34,587 nucleotides of DNA, from contig JAHEGF010000004.1 of assembly GCA_024645155.1 (NCBI GenBank), positions 1-34,587 on the forward strand, given 5' to 3'. Position numbers and translations under genes: made by a program. Source of the stretch: Phyllobacteriaceae bacterium (GTDB lineage Bacteria; Pseudomonadota; Alphaproteobacteria; Rhizobiales; Rhizobiaceae). The notes under the pieces were generated by a model, which searched no databases, was not told where the DNA came from, and was given only the letters and a program-made list of their open reading frames with translations. Within the stretch, counting starts at the first letter, position 1, and each line of letters starts with the position of its first letter. Positions 32,748 through 34,587 of this stretch are shown here, piece after piece.

Positions 32748-33311
32748 ATGTTCATTCAAACCGAAGTCACTCCCAATCCGGCAACACTGAAGTTTCTGCC
32801 CGGAAAGGTGGTGCTTGAAAGTGAAACCGCCGATTTCCGTGACGGAGAAACCGCCAGTGAACAGTCCGGACTGGCAGGCCGGCTATTTGACATTCCCGGA
32901 GTTGTCGGCGTGTTTTTCGGCTACGACTTCATCACCGTCACGAAGGACGGCCCGGATTGGCAGCACTTGAAGCCCGCCGTGCTTGGAACAATCATGGAGC
33001 ATTTCATGTCCGGGCAACCGGTCATGAATTCCGCTGGACCGGCGCCGGTTGGCGATGGTGAGGAATTCTACGATACCACCGATGAAGAGCTGGTATCGAC
33101 AATCAAGGAACTGTTGGATACACGGGTTCGCCCAGCCGTTGCCCAGGATGGCGGCGACATCACCTTCCGCGGATTCAAGGACGGAACCGTTTTCCTGCAC
33201 ATGAAGGGAGCGTGCGCGGGCTGCCCGTCATCGACGGCAACACTCAAGCACGGCATACAGAACCTGTTGCGCCATTTTGTGCCCGAGGTGGAACAGGTCG
33301 AGCAAATCTGA
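32748..33311 (+). CDS. NfuA/NifU-like Fe-S cluster carrier/scaffold
   Basis: MFIQTEVTPNPATLKFLPG (Nfu N-domain) and VRPAVAQDGGDITFRGF...GACAGCPSSTATLKHGIQNLLRHFVPEV (CxxC NifU domain). Confidence 0.95.
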   Translation: MFIQTEVTPNPATLKFLPGKVVLESETADFRDGETASEQSGLAGRLFDIPGVVGVFFGYDFITVTKDGPDWQHLKPAVLGTIMEHFMSGQPVMNSAGPAPVGDGEEFYDTTDEELVSTIKELLDTRVRPAVAQDGGDITFRGFKDGTVFLHMKGACAGCPSSTATLKHGIQNLLRHFVPEVEQVEQI

Positions 33312-33336
33312 CGCCTGTCACCGTCTGACAAAAAAT

Positions 33337-33364
33337 GGCCGGGCCAAACAGCCCGGCCTTTTTT
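33337..33364. terminator. Rho-independent (probably bidirectional) terminator
   Basis: A-tract, GGCCGGGC-caaaca-GCCCGGCC, T6, between convergent genes. Confidence 0.88.
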
Positions 33365-33379
33365 CGGTACCGGCAATCG

Positions 33380-34003
33380 CTATTTAACGATTACCTTGGC
33401 GCCCATCTCGGCGCGGTTGTAAAGATCGATAATGTCCTGGTTTATCAGGCGGATACATCCCGAGGACATTGCCTGACCTATCGAATTCCATTCCGGCGTC
33501 CCGTGCAAACGGTATCCGGTATCGCCACCGCGGTTAAACAGATACAGCGCCCTTGCCCCCAGCGGATTGGTCAGTCCGGGTTCCATGCCGCTGCGGTACT
33601 TGGCAAGTTTCGGCTCGCGCTTGATCATTGCGCTGGGTGGTGTCCAGGACGGCCATTCGCGTTTCATGGCGACGCGTGCCGTTCCCGACCATTCAAAGCC
33701 CTCGCGTCCAACACCAATACCGTAACGCATCGCCTTTTTATCCGGCATGACAAAATAAAGGAACTTGGTTCCGGTATCAACGATGATCGTGCCGGGTTTT
33801 TCGTCGGTATCGTAGCGAATTAGCTGCCGGTGATACTTCTTGTCCACCTTGTAGATCGGAATTGACGGAAGGCGGTATCCCGCATCCCGTTTCGAGCCGT
33901 AGGATGACGAGAACATCGTGTAGGTTCCGCCACTTACGCAGCCGGAAAGCACCAGGGCGCATACAAGGCCGAGGGCCGCAAATAGTGTTTTTTTGTGGAT
34001 CAT
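33380..34003 (-). CDS. L,D-transpeptidase (YkuD) lipoprotein
   Basis: Lipobox LVLSGC; HGTPEWNSIGQAMSSGCIRLINQDIIDLY catalytic motif. Confidence 0.93.
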   Translation of the reverse strand: MIHKKTLFAALGLVCALVLSGCVSGGTYTMFSSSYGSKRDAGYRLPSIPIYKVDKKYHRQLIRYDTDEKPGTIIVDTGTKFLYFVMPDKKAMRYGIGVGREGFEWSGTARVAMKREWPSWTPPSAMIKREPKLAKYRSGMEPGLTNPLGARALYLFNRGGDTGYRLHGTPEWNSIGQAMSSGCIRLINQDIIDLYNRAEMGAKVIVK

Positions 34004-34254
34004 GTGTTTCCCGGTCCCGCTAAGGTTATCTTTCCTGTCCGAATCAGGCCTGACTTCGGCGGCTATTCTTAACGGCGATTTTGTGTCCTTGCCAAGATAC
34101 TTTGTACTGCGCGTGTTCAAATTGCCGTCATTTCCCGAAACTTGTTGGCATTTTTGCATCATTTCGCGCCCGTTTGAGGCGCAGCGCGGAAAGATTTGGA
34201 ACCAAGCTGCCGGACAGAATTCCCTTGGTGGCCAAACAATGGCAATGTGGGTTC

Positions 34255-34587
34255 ATGCCGATCATCTCACCTATGGCCAACAATCCGCTTGAAGACGGCA
34301 GGCAGTCCGAGCGCGCCTTGCTCGTCAGGCGTGGTGTGCAGCGTCTGTTTTCCCACATGGGTGCGTCGATGCTAGCTGAACTGACGCTGGCCACCGGGAG
34401 GCGTGCGGATCTGGTGGCTTTGACGGGCAAGGGAGACTTTTGGATCGTCGAAATAAAGTCTTCGCTTGCCGATTTCCGTGTTGACCGCAAATGGCCGGAC
34501 TACCGGTTGCATTGCGACCGGCTCTACTTCGCCACCCATAGCGGCGTGCCGCTTGATATCTTTCCGGAAGAATGCGGGCTGTTGCTG
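34255..34587 (+). CDS. MmcB-like DNA repair protein, 3' truncated by window edge
   Basis: ERALLVRRGVQRLFSHMGASMLAELTLATGRRADLVALTGKGDFWIVEIKSSLADFRVDRKWPDYRLHCDRLYFATH; nuclease-like D...EIK motif. Confidence 0.85.
   Translation, partial: MPIISPMANNPLEDGRQSERALLVRRGVQRLFSHMGASMLAELTLATGRRADLVALTGKGDFWIVEIKSSLADFRVDRKWPDYRLHCDRLYFATHSGVPLDIFPEECGLLL

Overview
The window is a gene-dense chromosomal segment that reads as alphaproteobacterial, most likely Rhizobiales/Hyphomicrobiales, judged from gene order and protein motifs. It runs: leuS 3' end, lptE, a two-receiver hybrid histidine kinase, transaldolase (fsa/tal type), priA, two small uncharacterised proteins, the F1 ATP synthase operon atpHAGD-[YHS-like ORF]-atpC, then a long minus-strand block (rppH, divergent polysaccharide deacetylase, ctpA, envC, rlmH, rsfS, nadD, proA, proB, obgE, GNAT, rpmA, rplU). 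After that come tRNA-Ser(CGA), a sterol desaturase-like protein, a class III cyclase-TPR protein, a taurine/nitrate-type ABC transporter, trpS, uspA, an NfuA/NifU-like Fe-S protein, an L,D-transpeptidase and a partial mmcB-like gene. I saw no phage, transposon, CRISPR, integrase or recognisable defence island, and no obviously new multi-gene system. The best leads are small: an Irr/ICE-like box at the predicted start of nfuA transcription, a perfect CtrA box (TTAA-N7-TTAA) upstream of the hybrid kinase, a translationally coupled YHS-like mini-protein inside the atp operon, an rsfS gene with no ATG/GTG/TTG start available, a terminator-like hairpin between the transporter SBP and ATPase genes, an rplU leader hairpin, a 12-bp intercistronic stem-loop, and a possible CTG-initiated 41-aa membrane ORF.
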